Positions 36,995 through 48,349 of a DNA stretch of 64,000 bases are shown piece after piece. This DNA is from Chinchilla lanigera (lineage: Eukaryota; Chordata; Mammalia; Rodentia; Chinchillidae): assembly GCF_000276665.1 (NCBI RefSeq), contig NW_004955438.1:8546002-8610001 (forward strand). The letters run 5' to 3'. Numbering within the stretch: position 1 is the stretch's first letter; each line of letters begins with the position of its first letter. The position numbers and the translations under genes are program-made. The notes beneath the pieces were generated by a model. That model made no database searches and was not told the DNA's origin. It saw nothing but the letters and a program-made list of their open reading frames with translations.

Positions 36995-37190
36995 AGCAAA
37001 TATTTTGTCTCCATACTCTGACAGCTCATTGAGGGCAGAGACCATGTCTAATAAATGAGGAGTGGAACTCAACTGACGTGTCTATCCGCAACTTGCCTCT
37101 GAGAAACTCACAAATGTTCCAGTGCTGTGGCCATCCTTATATGTTCTTATTCCCATCAGGTTTTAAATATTGAATAAATGAATATTTATG
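36995..37190 (+). mobile_element. L2 LINE 3'-end fragment
   Basis: 'agctcattgagggcagagac' followed by 'catgtctaataaa' and, after an unrelated stretch, 'attgaataaatgaatat' matches the L2 3' end, which reads '...cttgagggcagggaccatg... aatgaatga'. Old and inactive. Confidence 0.55.
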
Positions 37191-37199
37191 AAGTTGCAC

Positions 37200-38860
37200 A
37201 AATAACTGAGGTATACGATTTTTGAAATGATCTAATAGAAAAGATTCCTTTGTTCTCTCCATGGAATACTTTTTCAAAGCAGTGCGGTCTCTTGATTTCA
37301 AAACAGGAAGGTAGAACATTCCAACTGCATCATGAGTCCTCTGTTTATATTTGTAAAACCTGTACTCTTTCCAAGCCTCTAGGCAAAAGCAAATAGAAAT
37401 AATCAGAGCCATTAGAACTTGATTATGTTGAATTGGATTCTTATAACCGAGGCTTGATAGCCAAAATTAGTGGTGTGGTAGTTTATTCTGAAAGAGATGC
37501 TTGTGATATTGAAAAACCATAGACTCCAACTCGTTGTAATCTTTGAGGACATCTGAATGTTTTGAAAAATACAGTAATCACATGCTTTTTATTATCTCCA
37601 TAATAAGAAGGAAGTTCTGTATCAAGACATGGGGTCGGGGAGAGAGAAGGCTGGGGAGTTTGGATTTAAGCAGGCTGGATTTGGACCCTGGTTCTGCCTC
37701 AGCCAGAAAGAATTATTTGAGCATGTTTCTTCATCTTGGGATCTGCTTTCTCAATTTCTAAGTTGCAATAAAAGTACTTACAGGGCCATCCTTGACGTAC
37801 AGGTTATGTGACATCTGGCGCAAATCAAATTCCAGTGTGCTTTTGCGCCCTTCCTCCTGTCATCCAACTTGAAACAATATGCATGTTGTGGCTTATAAAC
37901 AGCTATTTTTTCTCTGCATAGATAAGACAGCTCTGTAACGCTGTTACTGTTTTCCTCGAGGATCTCTCTGTGGAGTCACACTTGCATCTTGCCTAATTTT
38001 TTCCAAACTATTTATTTGTAGGTCTAGAAGAGGATAAATTATTTTGGAAATAGTCACCACTCTGTCTCAATGAAGACACTCATTGTTGAAGAACCCTTAA
38101 ATAAATCACTCTCCTTTCAAGGGGGTATTATTTCCAGTCGTTTCACCATCTCAAAAATAGTGTAGATCAGAATTATTAGAAAGGAATTACCCAAGCAAAG
38201 TGGTCTTAAAAATAACTGCCTATGAAGGAGTTAGGCTTATCAACAAGAGAAAAAAGAATTTTTCTATTAAATTGCAGCTTGTCACTCTACATGAGAAAAT
38301 AGCAACATTCACCATGTATTCTTTAAGGACAAGGCTATGAGTGCTTCCACTAGGTGGAATTCTCAACAGAGCTTCTAAGAATGAACATTTACTCTTAGAG
38401 GACCCTAGGGAATGTCTATTAGGAGCCAGGTAGAAAAAATGAGAGCCGTTGCAAAAAAGGTTACAGAAAAAGCCAATCTGTGTGAATTCATTCCACCTAC
38501 TTCACATTGTGGAAAATAAGATGTGGTATGGGACACATTTCATTTTATTCAGTATGAGTGACCAATGTCATTACAATTAGCTAATGAATATTTTTGTTTT
38601 TTTTGCACAATATTAATATCATCCAAAGCTACTAAGGTATTTTCTATCCAAATTGCATAATCAAGCAAAGTTATACTTTTAAACATTTTTTCTGGTTCTT
38701 AGATGGAAGGCAGTGATGTTTTTTAGCTTTTATCTAAGTTCCAGTTTAAAGTCTTATCAATAATGTGGCAATGCAGCGTTAGAAGATAAAGAAGGATCTG
38801 TAGAGTACATTTTTTTCTTAACCTAAAGCAAATTAGCAATAGAGCTTAAACTTGATTTTA
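37200..38860 (+). other. Presumed intron sequence, possible conserved block near 37.9 kb
   Basis: A faint MIR-like piece lies near 37660-37790. The part 37860-38080 is repeat-free and has GATA-type motifs ('catagataagac' near 37917 and 'gaggataaatta' near 38030), but evidence for a regulatory element is thin. No exon is recognised. Confidence 0.4.
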
Positions 38861-38992
38861 TATATATATATATANNNNNNNNNNNNNNNNNNNNNNNNNN
38901 NNNNNNNNNNNNNNNNNNNNNNNNNNNNNNNNNNNNNNNNNNNNNNNNNNNNNNNNNNNNNNNNNNNNNNNNNNATATATATATATATATTT
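38859..38992. repeat. (TA)n microsatellite broken by a 100-base assembly gap
   Basis: Alternating TA runs up to position 38874, then exactly 100 N (38875-38974), then (AT)n resumes and ends in a T run. A round 100 N is a conventional placeholder for a gap of unknown size, so the true TA array may be much longer or hold other sequence. Confidence 0.97.
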
Positions 38993-38994
38993 TT

Positions 38995-40620
38995 TTTATA
39001 TGGAAGGATCAGTTTCCTAATATAATACACTTGGGAAATCTGCAAGAGGTTTCATGGGAAAGTTCCAGCTATTCCTACATGAGTGATCTTTAACAAGAAT
39101 AATTATCCTGATGATTTAGCTTCAATTTGTTCTTTCTAAGACAAGGATGCAAACAGGTTGGGGCTTTTCTATTCCATTCCTGTATGTTACTAAATCATTA
39201 ATGGAATTTCTATGAAAATGTTTAGGAAATAGTTTTCTAAAAGTTTAATATTCAGTTAATTATTCTTCTTAGGTGACAGAAGGACTTTAAAGTAATGAAG
39301 TCTAGTGATAAATCCGATGTCAATTAACTGGTCCTTTAGATGAGATTCTGATTCTACCTTTTATCAGAACTCCTAGCAAAAAGATGAAAGGATCTAATCT
39401 TCAAATCCCATTTCCTTCTATCATTGAAATTAAGAGTATCTTGCCAATGGTGGAGTGGCAGTTGGTATTTGTGAAAGGTGGATAATAGGACCACTTTATC
39501 ATAATAGAAGCAATAAAAAAATGAGATTATCTGGACAGATGGGGACGTGGGGGATAGGTGCTGAGAAAGGCCCAGGCTGGTTACAGAGAGAAGAAATAAC
39601 TTAGTATTTCATTTTCTCCACACAGTAGCTCCTTTCCCTTCTCTAAAAGTAATTTATTGAGAATTCATTTTTAAAAAGTGAATTTCTTTTTTGCCTTTCA
39701 CTCCAGAATTTAACTTTTGAAAGTCTAAATGATCCCAATAGAGGTTCCAGTGTCACCTCCGTTTCACCTGTTTAATAGGAAAGGACTGTCTCAAAAAGAC
39801 CAAAAAAACTAAAGGAAGGGCTGAAGAGGCAGAACCCGTGGCCATAGGCACAGCCCAACAGGATTCTATCAAGTCTCAAGCACAGCCCTTACTGGAGCTG
39901 ACTGAAACTCAGCTCTATTCTACTTGACTGTGAAACCAAGTTATAAATTTTATCCAAGCTTCTCTATAAAACGAACATAACAATATTTTGTAGAGTTTTT
40001 AGAAAGATAAACTGAGATAAACTATGAAAAGTGTTATAGTAGAATCTTAGGACTCAGTATATTGTTTTTGGTATTATATGTTAGGTTGGTTACTATGGTG
40101 TCCTGAGTTCTTTCATAAAGGAATGGATAAATACATGGTACTGATGAATCTACATAGGTGTTCTACCCTGATATACTATAAAGATTGACTTCATTTAAGA
40201 TTTAAAGGGACCCTAATGACCTAACTGGAAACAGTTCAGTCATTTTTAGTGAGAAAGGGTAATTGTGCAGTGGAAAACAACCAATAGGAATGATATTTCA
40301 TAATCTTGTCTGTTTTTGTAATTTATATTTTTATTCCCGAAAGTTTCCATTTGTGTACATTAGTTTACCTTGTTATCTCCCGTATTAGGTAGGACCTGTG
40401 TAATTATTCCTGTTCCTAGATTCCCAGAGAGGAAAATGAAATATGAAAAGTCATGTTTCTTTCTGGTTCATGTCACTCTGTGCCAAATAAACATCTTCTC
40501 AACAAAGGATGCTGTGAATTGGATTACAAAATCAGTGCAAGATACTTCTCAGATCGCTAGGGTGATGGACAGAAACACTGATGCCTAGTGTTCATGCAGT
40601 CTCTAAAAATGTCCTTGATG
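38995..40620 (+). other. Presumed intron sequence, no gene recognised
   Basis: No exon or named repeat is recognised in this AT-rich stretch. Confidence 0.5.
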
Positions 40621-40624
40621 TCTG

Positions 40625-40965
40625 TAAAATTAGTCAGTCTTGTGCCTCAGTTTCTTCATCTGTACAATGCCAGGCAATTACAGTAATTCTCTGATACTCA
40701 GAATCTGGGTCACAGCTTGGTGTCAGGGTTTAGCTCTGGATTTAATTTGCCGGTGAGTGTAACTGCTTTCACTGCTTTGTAGCTCGATCACATTGCCACT
40801 GTACTAACTCTGTAGAATCCTTGCCTTTCTCACCTGTGCTGTGAGGACATTAAGGATAAAACTGCTCTGAACAGTTCTCCTGAGGATTCAATGAGCTAAT
40901 CCACAGGAAGCCTTTAGCACCATCCTCAGTATAGTTTAATTGCTCAATAAGTACTAACAGATTTT
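40625..40965 (+). mobile_element. MIR-related remnants
   Basis: 'tgtgcctcagtttcttcatc' near 40640 is the classic MIR core. A second MIR-like piece runs to 40965, with 'tgaggattcaatgagctaat' near 40882 and 'attgctcaataagtacta' near 40940. The intervening part is not clearly MIR, so this may be two separate copies. Confidence 0.6.
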
Positions 40966-40969
40966 CTCA

Positions 40970-42985
40970 CATGGCTTATTCAAAATTATTTGAGGTAAGT
41001 CTCACCGACATTTTCAGAGAGCTCTTGACATTACCATGTTTCTCCATTATTTGCCCAGTGGCCTAAGTCATGCTTATCATAGCTCCCCGAAGGAGAACAC
41101 CATCATGGCTAATCTTGGAATACCCCACAGGCCTCTGCAAAGAGAAACATAGGCCCTCTAGGAGCTCAGCGATTGAGGATGGTTATCTTGGTGATTTTGT
41201 GTAGCATGCGTCTTTCAAGGGCGGAGAGTTAAGACATAGAGACCTTTGGGTTGATGGTAGGATTTGGAAGGGTGACTCTGGCACCTGGGATGTCAGGAAG
41301 CTGCTTCTGAAATCCTCCAGAGACTGCAAGCTGCTGTAACTAATGAGGCTTGCTGCTCATCTATCTGGGGCTTCTGTTGCTGTATTGATGTCTCGGAGAA
41401 ATTCACCAGCCTAATACCTGGGATCTGGTTTTAGAAGATTGCAGGAATAATGGTCTTCTTTCATGCAGTGACCAGTGCATGACTTCTATACTGAAATTAA
41501 AGATGGGAATTTTGTGATCTCAAGACAGGTGAAACAGATACAGTAAATAAGGCAGACTGGCAGAGAGGGCTTTTTTCTTTCGACTCTATAAAATTGTATG
41601 GGTACCTGTGTAAGTCATGATTATGCAATATGCACCCGCTTTCCTCTGTAACTTTCGGGCAGAGCCAAAGGATTCAGTGAATAGTGTAGTGATGATGGTA
41701 TATTGTCCGAGAAACCAAGCGTGAGGATAAGATGTGATGATAAAATCTTAGAATGCAAAGAGGATATTTAGTATTGCCCAGCCTTTAAACGTTCATCTCC
41801 AGCGATTCACATGCACTTTCTCTCTATTCCACTGGCATCTTGACTTGACCTTGTGGAGACCCTTGAAGGCTGCAGATCTCAAATGTATACTTTTAGCGCT
41901 AGATCCAAGCAGTTGGATGTATAGTTTGGATTCAACAAATATTTGTGGAAGGAAGGAAGGAATGGGAAAGGGAGAAAGAGGGAGAGAAATGTTGAAGGAG
42001 AAGGAGAAAAGGATAATATTTCCAGTTAGCTCTAATATGTGATTGGTGAGCCTAAATAGATTTATTGTGGTGTGTGTTCAACATTGTGATTTTGGAGGGG
42101 GATGATATTTTGTGTGTTGTTAAAGACAGAGCATTAATAGGCAATTTTCATGGTACATCGAAACTCAACTCTGTGTATGTACTGGGCACAGGTCTTCAAA
42201 CTACTGTAGACTGAACAGATTATATTTCATTAGCTTACACAGCAAGGTAGACACTTGTCAAAATGACTTGAAGGGTTTAAATTGCAAAGAAAAAAAAAAT
42301 CTTACCAGTAAAACGAAGCTTCCCTTTTCAGGGAGAAGAAAAGGGAAAACATGCTATTCTCTCTTCAAGAGCTTAGCTTAGAAGGAGGGTTTATGACACA
42401 CTGCAGGACATCACATATATTTAAAGTAAAAGGTCTCCTGGGTGAGCCGGTATTCATCAAATATCTATTGAAGTGCCAAGTACCAGAAAGTTCTAAGTGC
42501 TAGGTCAGTCGTCTTCATGAAGGATATAATAAACTGTCATCTGGCAAAATTCATTATAAGAAATAAACATTTATCAGTGAGACATTGTAGGCTACCGATG
42601 GTCCTGACTACAGAATGGAAATATATGTGTCAATTTCCTGCAGATTAGCACAGCAAAGAAATATGGGCCCTTCCTCCTACCCCACCCTTCCTCCTTCTCT
42701 CCTTCTTTCCTTTCTTCTCACAGACCCCTGGCCTACAGGTGACTCTGATGTTCTCTCAGACCCCTTCTGCGTGGTGTGTATAACCTGTTCTGAATCGTCT
42801 GTTCCTTTCCTAAACTGACTCCTGATGTTCCAATTAAAGCTGACTACAATTTCAGCTCTCTAAATAGGATGCAAGATGTCTCTTCTTTAAATTATAGTAT
42901 TTCTACTTGATAGATTCAATTCACTGATCAATTTGTTGTGGTTTGCAAACTAATCCAAACAATGGTTACCTCCTTAACTATTTCT
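40970..42985 (+). other. Presumed intron sequence with purine-rich tract
   Basis: A purine-rich stretch with GGAA and GAGA units lies at 41948-42012, preceded by 'caacaaatatttgtgg', an end resembling an L2 3' terminus. An ancient repeat trace near 42450-42575 resembles the one at 30740. No exon is recognised. Confidence 0.45.
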
Positions 42986-43217
42986 GTACTCCTCCTCCTC
43001 CTCTTTTTCCTCCCCCTGCTCTTCCTTCTTCTTCTTATGGGTATTAGGCCTTTACACTGAGCTACATTTCCAAGCACCTTCCTCCTTTTACTTAGTTTTT
43101 ATTTTGCCACAGGGTCTCACTAATTCTTAGTTACCTAGTCTGGGCTCAAAGTTGAGATTCTCCTGCTGTAGCCTCCCGAGGTGCAGGGATTGCAGGTGTG
43201 TACCACCATGCCCTGCA
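42985..43217 (-). mobile_element. B1-dID-like composite SINE with CT-rich tail
   Basis: Read backwards there is a CT-rich tail (42985-43035), then an ID-like part ('aggcctttacactgagctac', 43036 onwards), then a linker 'cttagtttttattttgccac', then the antisense of a B1 body ending 'tgtaccaccatgccctgc'. A B1-like monomer joined to an ID-like unit is the plan of the B1-dID SINE known from squirrels and some other rodents. The copy is old and diverged. Confidence 0.6.
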
Positions 43218-43219
43218 GT

Positions 43220-44510
43220 TTTTTCTTTCTGAATGCAAAAACAAAGATTTGCTGCTATGAATTTCAATAAACTTGGCCTCCTTAAGAGAGCAGTTCTTTA
43301 TCACTACAGGATGCCCATTACAGTCTAAGCATAGGTTTCTTTTCTCTGTGGCTAAAAGTGGTGGTTTGCTGTCTGACAGGGTCAGGGTCGCACATCACAC
43401 GGCAGCTTTGCATCACCTAACCCCTTTGGTGTGCATCAGACCCCACAGAATGCACTGATGTGGACTAAAGACCTACAACATCATCCAATAATCGCTAATG
43501 GAGAGAGCATCATTCTAGTAATGTAATTTCGGTCCTTGGAGACTTGGAATGTGAGTTAGGAATTTGATTTTACTCTGGGCAGAAGCTGTCTTTATTCCGA
43601 GGGAGAAAGGGAAAATCTAAGGTGGTAACACACTGAAAGTCAGTTTTTTGCTTCAAATTGCAGAGCACATTAAGATCTTGACCTTGGGGCTGTAAGAGGC
43701 TAGCAGTCCTAATAATTTTGCTGTTCATTCTGAAATGAACCACGCAGTATGTCAGGAAACCTCTAGATTCCTAGAAAGTAATACAGATAAGAGATATTAA
43801 CTGTTTCCCCCCATCTGACATCTAATAATGAATCCAGTAAAGAGAGAGGAAAACAGGAAGAAAGCCAAGTAGAAAAGAAAAACTTAAGAACGAAAGGATA
43901 AAATACGCATTAAGATGTATACAAGTTTCTATTTACTAGCAATGTGATGTTAGTATAATGTGAGTAGAATTAAGTTTGCATTGAATTGTTAAATCTTATC
44001 TTGTGAATGCAGATTTTTATACTTAACATAACATTGCATGGAATCTAAAATGATTCTCTTAGAAATCAAATCGATAGTAATAAACAATATTGTATGATCC
44101 TCTAAAAAGTCATATGTCCTGGAGACAGTGATGTACATCTCACCTGCAGTACTCATCACTCTGAGAGAAAGCTCACTGGGTGGTGCAAGAATCAGTTTTC
44201 AAGGGCTAGGCTTGTAACACAGTGGTGGGAACTTTCCTTTAGATTCGCTGGCTTTCCTTTTGACAAGTTCTAGCCTATACACCAAATACCCTTTTTCCTT
44301 TCACATGCGGTGGGGCCCTTTAATTCAAAATGTTAGAGTGAAATTCTGTTATGAAACCTGTTTTGGTTTTAAAAACAGAGCCATCACCCAAGCATGGTCT
44401 GGGGATAACACATTTCTGGAGGAAAAGTCATTTGAAGCCTGAATCTTTGTATATGTTCTCCACCAGAAGGGTGCACCCTGTCTCGTGGCAGCTTACAAAT
44501 GGCAAAACTG
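43220..44510 (+). other. Presumed intron sequence, possible decayed SINE near 44.1 kb
   Basis: Near 44115-44230 the segments 'gatgtacatctcacctgcag' and 'gctaggcttgtaacacagtg' hint at a badly decayed SINE. No exon is recognised. Confidence 0.4.
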
Positions 44511-44609
44511 GGTTGGGGATTTAGCTCAGTGGCACAGCGCCTGCCTGGCAAGTGCGACATTGTGGGTTCAATACCCAGTACTGGAAAAACACACAAACAA
44601 ACAAAAAGA
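44511..44609 (+). mobile_element. ID-type SINE, well preserved
   Basis: 'ggttggggatttagctcagt' gives the 5' end and the A box, and 'gtgggttcaatacccagta' carries the B box of the internal RNA polymerase III promoter. An A-rich tail with 'acacaaacaaacaaaaagaa' follows. It is the best-preserved ID copy in the window. Confidence 0.92.
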
Positions 44610-44619
44610 AATGGCTAAA

Positions 44620-44850
44620 CTGTCTGGGAGCCAAACTCACTGAGTTCAAATCCCATCTCTTCCATGCAGTGGATTATCATGGGCAAGTTTCTCACTGTGC
44701 TTTAGTTTTCTTATTTAAAGCACAGAGATAGTAATAATACCTGCCTAATACAGTCACTGAGCAGATTAAATGAGTTCATACACGGAGTGTGTTCAGTGCA
44801 GTGCCTCTACATGATGTGTGGATAATAAATACTAGCTGTTGTTAGTTGTA
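44620..44850 (+). mobile_element. MIR, near full length
   Basis: The order is that of a complete MIR: 'gagttcaaatcccatctctt', 'catgggcaagtttctcactg', 'gataataatacctgcctaa' (approximate), 'gattaaatgagttcatacac', 'cagtgcagtgcctctacatg' and 'gataataaatactagctgtt'. The ID element at 44511 inserted next to it. Confidence 0.8.
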
Positions 44851-45010
44851 AGTCATCATTTCCTAGCAGAATTGTGTACCACTTGTGATTGATCTGGTAA
44901 ATGATGCTATGAAGAAAAACACAAAACACAAACCCTCTTACCGAAGTGCAAGCTTACAACCATGACTGATTTCCGGGATTCTTTCTTAAAGCATTTTAAA
45001 AATGTTTATT

Positions 45011-45156
45011 TTTGTCTTTTTGAAACAGAATTTCACTATACAGCTCAGGCTGGACTTGCACTCAATTTGTAGCCCAAGCTGGCTTCGAACTCTCAGTGTT
45101 CCTCCTGCCTCAGCCTCCCAAGTGCTGAGGTCACAGGCATGTGCCACCACACAGGG
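45011..45156 (-). mobile_element. B1-type SINE with 29-bp internal duplication
   Basis: The antisense body ends 'catgtgccaccacacaggg'. The segment 'ctcaggctgg' at 45044 recurs as 'cccaagctgg' at 45073, exactly 29 bp on. This internal duplication defines quasi-dimeric B1 elements. Confidence 0.9.
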
Positions 45157-45159
45157 CTT

Positions 45160-46060
45160 ACAGCTTTTTGTAATGAGGTAGCTGTGTTGCTAGTTTGCAG
45201 ATGTGTCGAGAGGAAGGATCGTATCATTTTGGTCTTGTAATATCTCTGCAGCACCTAGCTGTGAATTGAAGTGATGACGAATCACTCCTTCCTTAGGTTT
45301 GCATTATGAATGTGAGGTATTACTTGGAGAATACCTAAAGATAAATTGGGTAATATTCTCACACAGAACCAGCTAGAGTATACAAAACAAGTGCAAAAAC
45401 AAAAACAAAAACACAGCTTCTCAGAACCACTGTGTGAATATCACATGTTCCTATTAGAAGGAAAACAGTGCTTTTAAAAATAGTCAGGCTCAGAGCCTTG
45501 TCAGGAAATGAAGCATGTAATGAACTTCTGTAGAATACACCTCCTACGATGTTCTAAGATCAGAACACACAGATCGTGGAGTCTCTGTTCTGTTCTGCTG
45601 TGCTCTTGAATTGTATGTTCTTGTGGGTTTGTGTGTATGTGTGTGGCTGTGTATCTGTTTTCCATTGGGTAATTTGTTTTTTGTTGATATTTTTATTTTA
45701 TAAGCAGAAGAAGAGGCAAAGGGCTTTCACTCACCTCCAGAATTATATTCAAATCTCTTAGGGAATTTTTTTTACCCTGCAGTATTTATCCTCACTTTGA
45801 AAGTAAACCTTAAAAGTAAGTAAATACAAAGAAACAGAGACAATGAGGAAGGGGGCGGAAGGATCAGAATCCTGGGAATGGGCAGGTGCTTACGTGATTT
45901 AAAGTGAGAAGTAAAGCGAGGACCGATGTTCCTGGATAAATGTCGATATGCATTATTAAATGAAACAGTGGTAAAATATAGACTGTCAGAAGCATTTTTC
46001 TTCTAGAGACACAGGGAGAATTGAAATGCAGTTTCAAAGGAGAAGTCTCTTTCAGAGGCT
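45160..46060 (+). other. Presumed intron sequence, no gene recognised
   Basis: A degenerate TG-rich stretch lies at 45604-45660. No exon is recognised. Confidence 0.5.
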
Positions 46061-46069
46061 CTTCAATCA

Positions 46070-46430
46070 TTTTCGGTTTGAAGCTTTAATTACAGTGCTC
46101 CTCGCTACCTAATGCTTTTAGTTTAAAATCTCATCACAAAAGAGAAGAAAGATGCAATTGCTCCGGTGAAGCGCAGCAGTCCCGGCAGCACTGAGGAGTG
46201 TATTCACCCGGGAGTTCCTGCTGCATGACTCCTTTCTCGATCAACATTTTGTTTTTGGAATGCTTTTGTATCATGCATCTCTGACAGTGTTGCTTTAGAG
46301 TGATTGCTATGATATTGCTATTGCCAGCACAGATAATAAGCTTTGGGAAATAATGTATTCTGAAATAAAGGAGCCGGTTATTTGCATAGCTTTCTCTGAA
46401 TCAGAAAATGTGTACAGGGTGGCTAGTGGC
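46070..46430. promoter_or_regulatory. Putative intronic enhancer with octamer and TAATTA motifs
   Basis: A repeat-free block that includes 'gctttaattacagtg' near 46082, 'ggtgaagcgcagcagtcccg' near 46166 and a perfect octamer 'atttgcat' at 46380-46387. CpGs are locally more frequent than in the surrounding intron, and complexity is high. This texture is typical of conserved non-coding elements around developmental genes. Conservation has not been measured. Confidence 0.4.
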
Positions 46431-46439
46431 TTCCTAGGG

Positions 46440-47615
46440 GTTTAGTGAGCATCCTCATGAAAACCTGTATTTAAAATCTATTTACACAGATGGAAAACCC
46501 ACGGAAGCATGTGTATCTACAGGGGTATGTGTGTGCGCGCAGGTTCACATCCGCCACAGACATACAGAAGTGTCACAGTGATGCAGAATAATTTGGTTTT
46601 TAGCCCTGCCAAGACATTTGTATGAGCGCATGTCTGTGCTCAACGTACGGGTAATATGGTATAGAGGACTCAGCCGCTGATCTCAAAGTGCTCACTGTCT
46701 GGAGTAGACTGAAATGCCACGAAGATCGCAAACTATGACAGTGGGCCATCTGGAAGCAGAGCAGAAGTGAAGGTCTTTCCCGTGATGAACCTGGGGCGGG
46801 ATCCAGAAGGTGCTAAACTCTGAGCTAATTCCTGAGGGGGGATCAGGGGTCAGCTAAACAGATAAGCAATAGAAAGGCACAGTAGGGGAGTAAATAACCA
46901 CTTAGGGGTTAAATTTACACTAAAATAAATATTAATTCTTTTGTGTTCACATAGTTCAAGTGTTTTTTTCATGTGTGAACTCATGCACAAAACAGTGCAG
47001 TCAGGAAACTAAACCATAGTAGTGTGCAATGAAGATTATATTTAATATGTTGTATGGAACTCGTATATGATATATGTCTCTATGCAGATATGTATGTAAG
47101 GATGAATGCATTATATATGCTGTTTATGAAACTACTTTACATGCTACTCATAGCAGTTCAGCAAATCAGATTAGTATGACTATTAGCTTTCAGGAAAGGA
47201 CAGGGAGCATCACAGAAACTGTGTCATTTTCCAGGACCTTGTGGCTCAGTTTCTTTCCAGCAGGGATCTGGGCTTTAGTACTCTCATTCAGATCTGTGTG
47301 CCTTCTCATCCACCTTGAGCTCACACGAAGGTGCAAGTGAGATCTTGGATTCCCCCTGTAGCATTAGCAGCTTTTCATTGGTGACATTCCTGGGCTTTCC
47401 CATGGATTTAAGCAAAATGATGATTTCTTGACCACTCTTCCAGGCCTGCCTGTCCCATTTCTCCTGGGAATGTCAAGAAATCTCTTAATACTGCTTTTTT
47501 ATTTCTGTATTTCAAAATGTTTCTGCCAGACGTACATTAGCTGTCCCACCTCTAACTCTTCAGGGAGGATGAATAGCTTTATTTGTTTTTAAATTCTTGC
47601 GTGTCTCTCCTGCAT
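46440..47615 (+). other. Presumed intron sequence, no gene recognised
   Basis: The part 46680-46900 may be an ancient repeat ('caaagtgctcactgtctgga' resembles 'aaggagctcacagtctagt'). No exon is recognised. Confidence 0.45.
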
Positions 47616-47619
47616 GTAG

Positions 47620-47692
47620 ATTTATACATTACCGGGTAAAAGGTTTCTACATATAAGGAAAATTTATACATTACCGGGTAAAAGGTTTCTAC
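47620..47692 (+). repeat. Direct repeat: 31-bp unit twice, 42-bp period
   Basis: The segment starting 'atttatacattaccgggtaa' and ending 'aggtttctac' occurs at 47620-47650 and again, without change, at 47662-47692, separated by 11 bp ('atataaggaaa'). Perfect identity points to a recent local duplication or an assembly artefact. Confidence 0.95.
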
Positions 47693-48059
47693 CTGTGAAC
47701 ATATAATTAATTGAAACTAAGCCTGTAATCAGAATAAATGAATATATCTTAGCCTATCAGAATTGGAAATTAATATCCTATGAAAATAAACCCTGACTCT
47801 TCATATATAGTCATCACGTAGAATCCTTGTTATGTGATCAGGAATTTGCAGCAGCTAACGAAAGAAATATTTGTTCAAAAGAGAACTTAGCAGGAGCTTT
47901 TGAGTTCTGTGATGCTTTTGAGTTTTTAATGCTCATGAGAAATTTAAACAGTTTCTAGGAAGACTGCTCTGTTCCCTTCTTTTTCCCTACATTTATATGT
48001 TTTTGTCTAAGAAAAAAACTGCAGAAGAGCAATTACTCTGTTACTTTAATTACTCTCCT

Positions 48060-48340
48060 AATTATAAGCATAACCTTGTCACATTATCATAATTCCCCAA
48101 ACAGAAAATGCAAGCTCCAAATTGCCCCAATGTTTGGTAATTTTACCTTGTTAACAGCTCACTGTCAGTACATAAGACACTACATTTTTTCCCTATTACC
48201 TTTCTGTTGCACAATGTATATTTCTTTGCCTTCGGAAATGATGATACATTCTGCGCGATGTATTTGCGTTCCACAACCCCATGATGTGAATACAGCCTTT
48301 AAGCATCTCCCCAGATTCTGGAGCTCTCTCCTGAGCAATG
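48060..48340. promoter_or_regulatory. Possible conserved non-coding element
   Basis: The block has no recognisable repeat and includes 'gttgcacaatgtatat' (a C/EBP-like 'ttgcacaa') near 48208 and an uncommon CpG-bearing stretch, 'tctgcgcgatgtatttgcgt', near 48251. This is weak support from texture only. Confidence 0.25.
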
Positions 48341-48349
48341 TGTAATTCT

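Noticed and set aside
38833..39045. A - strand open frame through the gap
   Set aside because: Half of it is unknown residues from the 100 N; it is an artefact of the gap and the (TA)n repeat.
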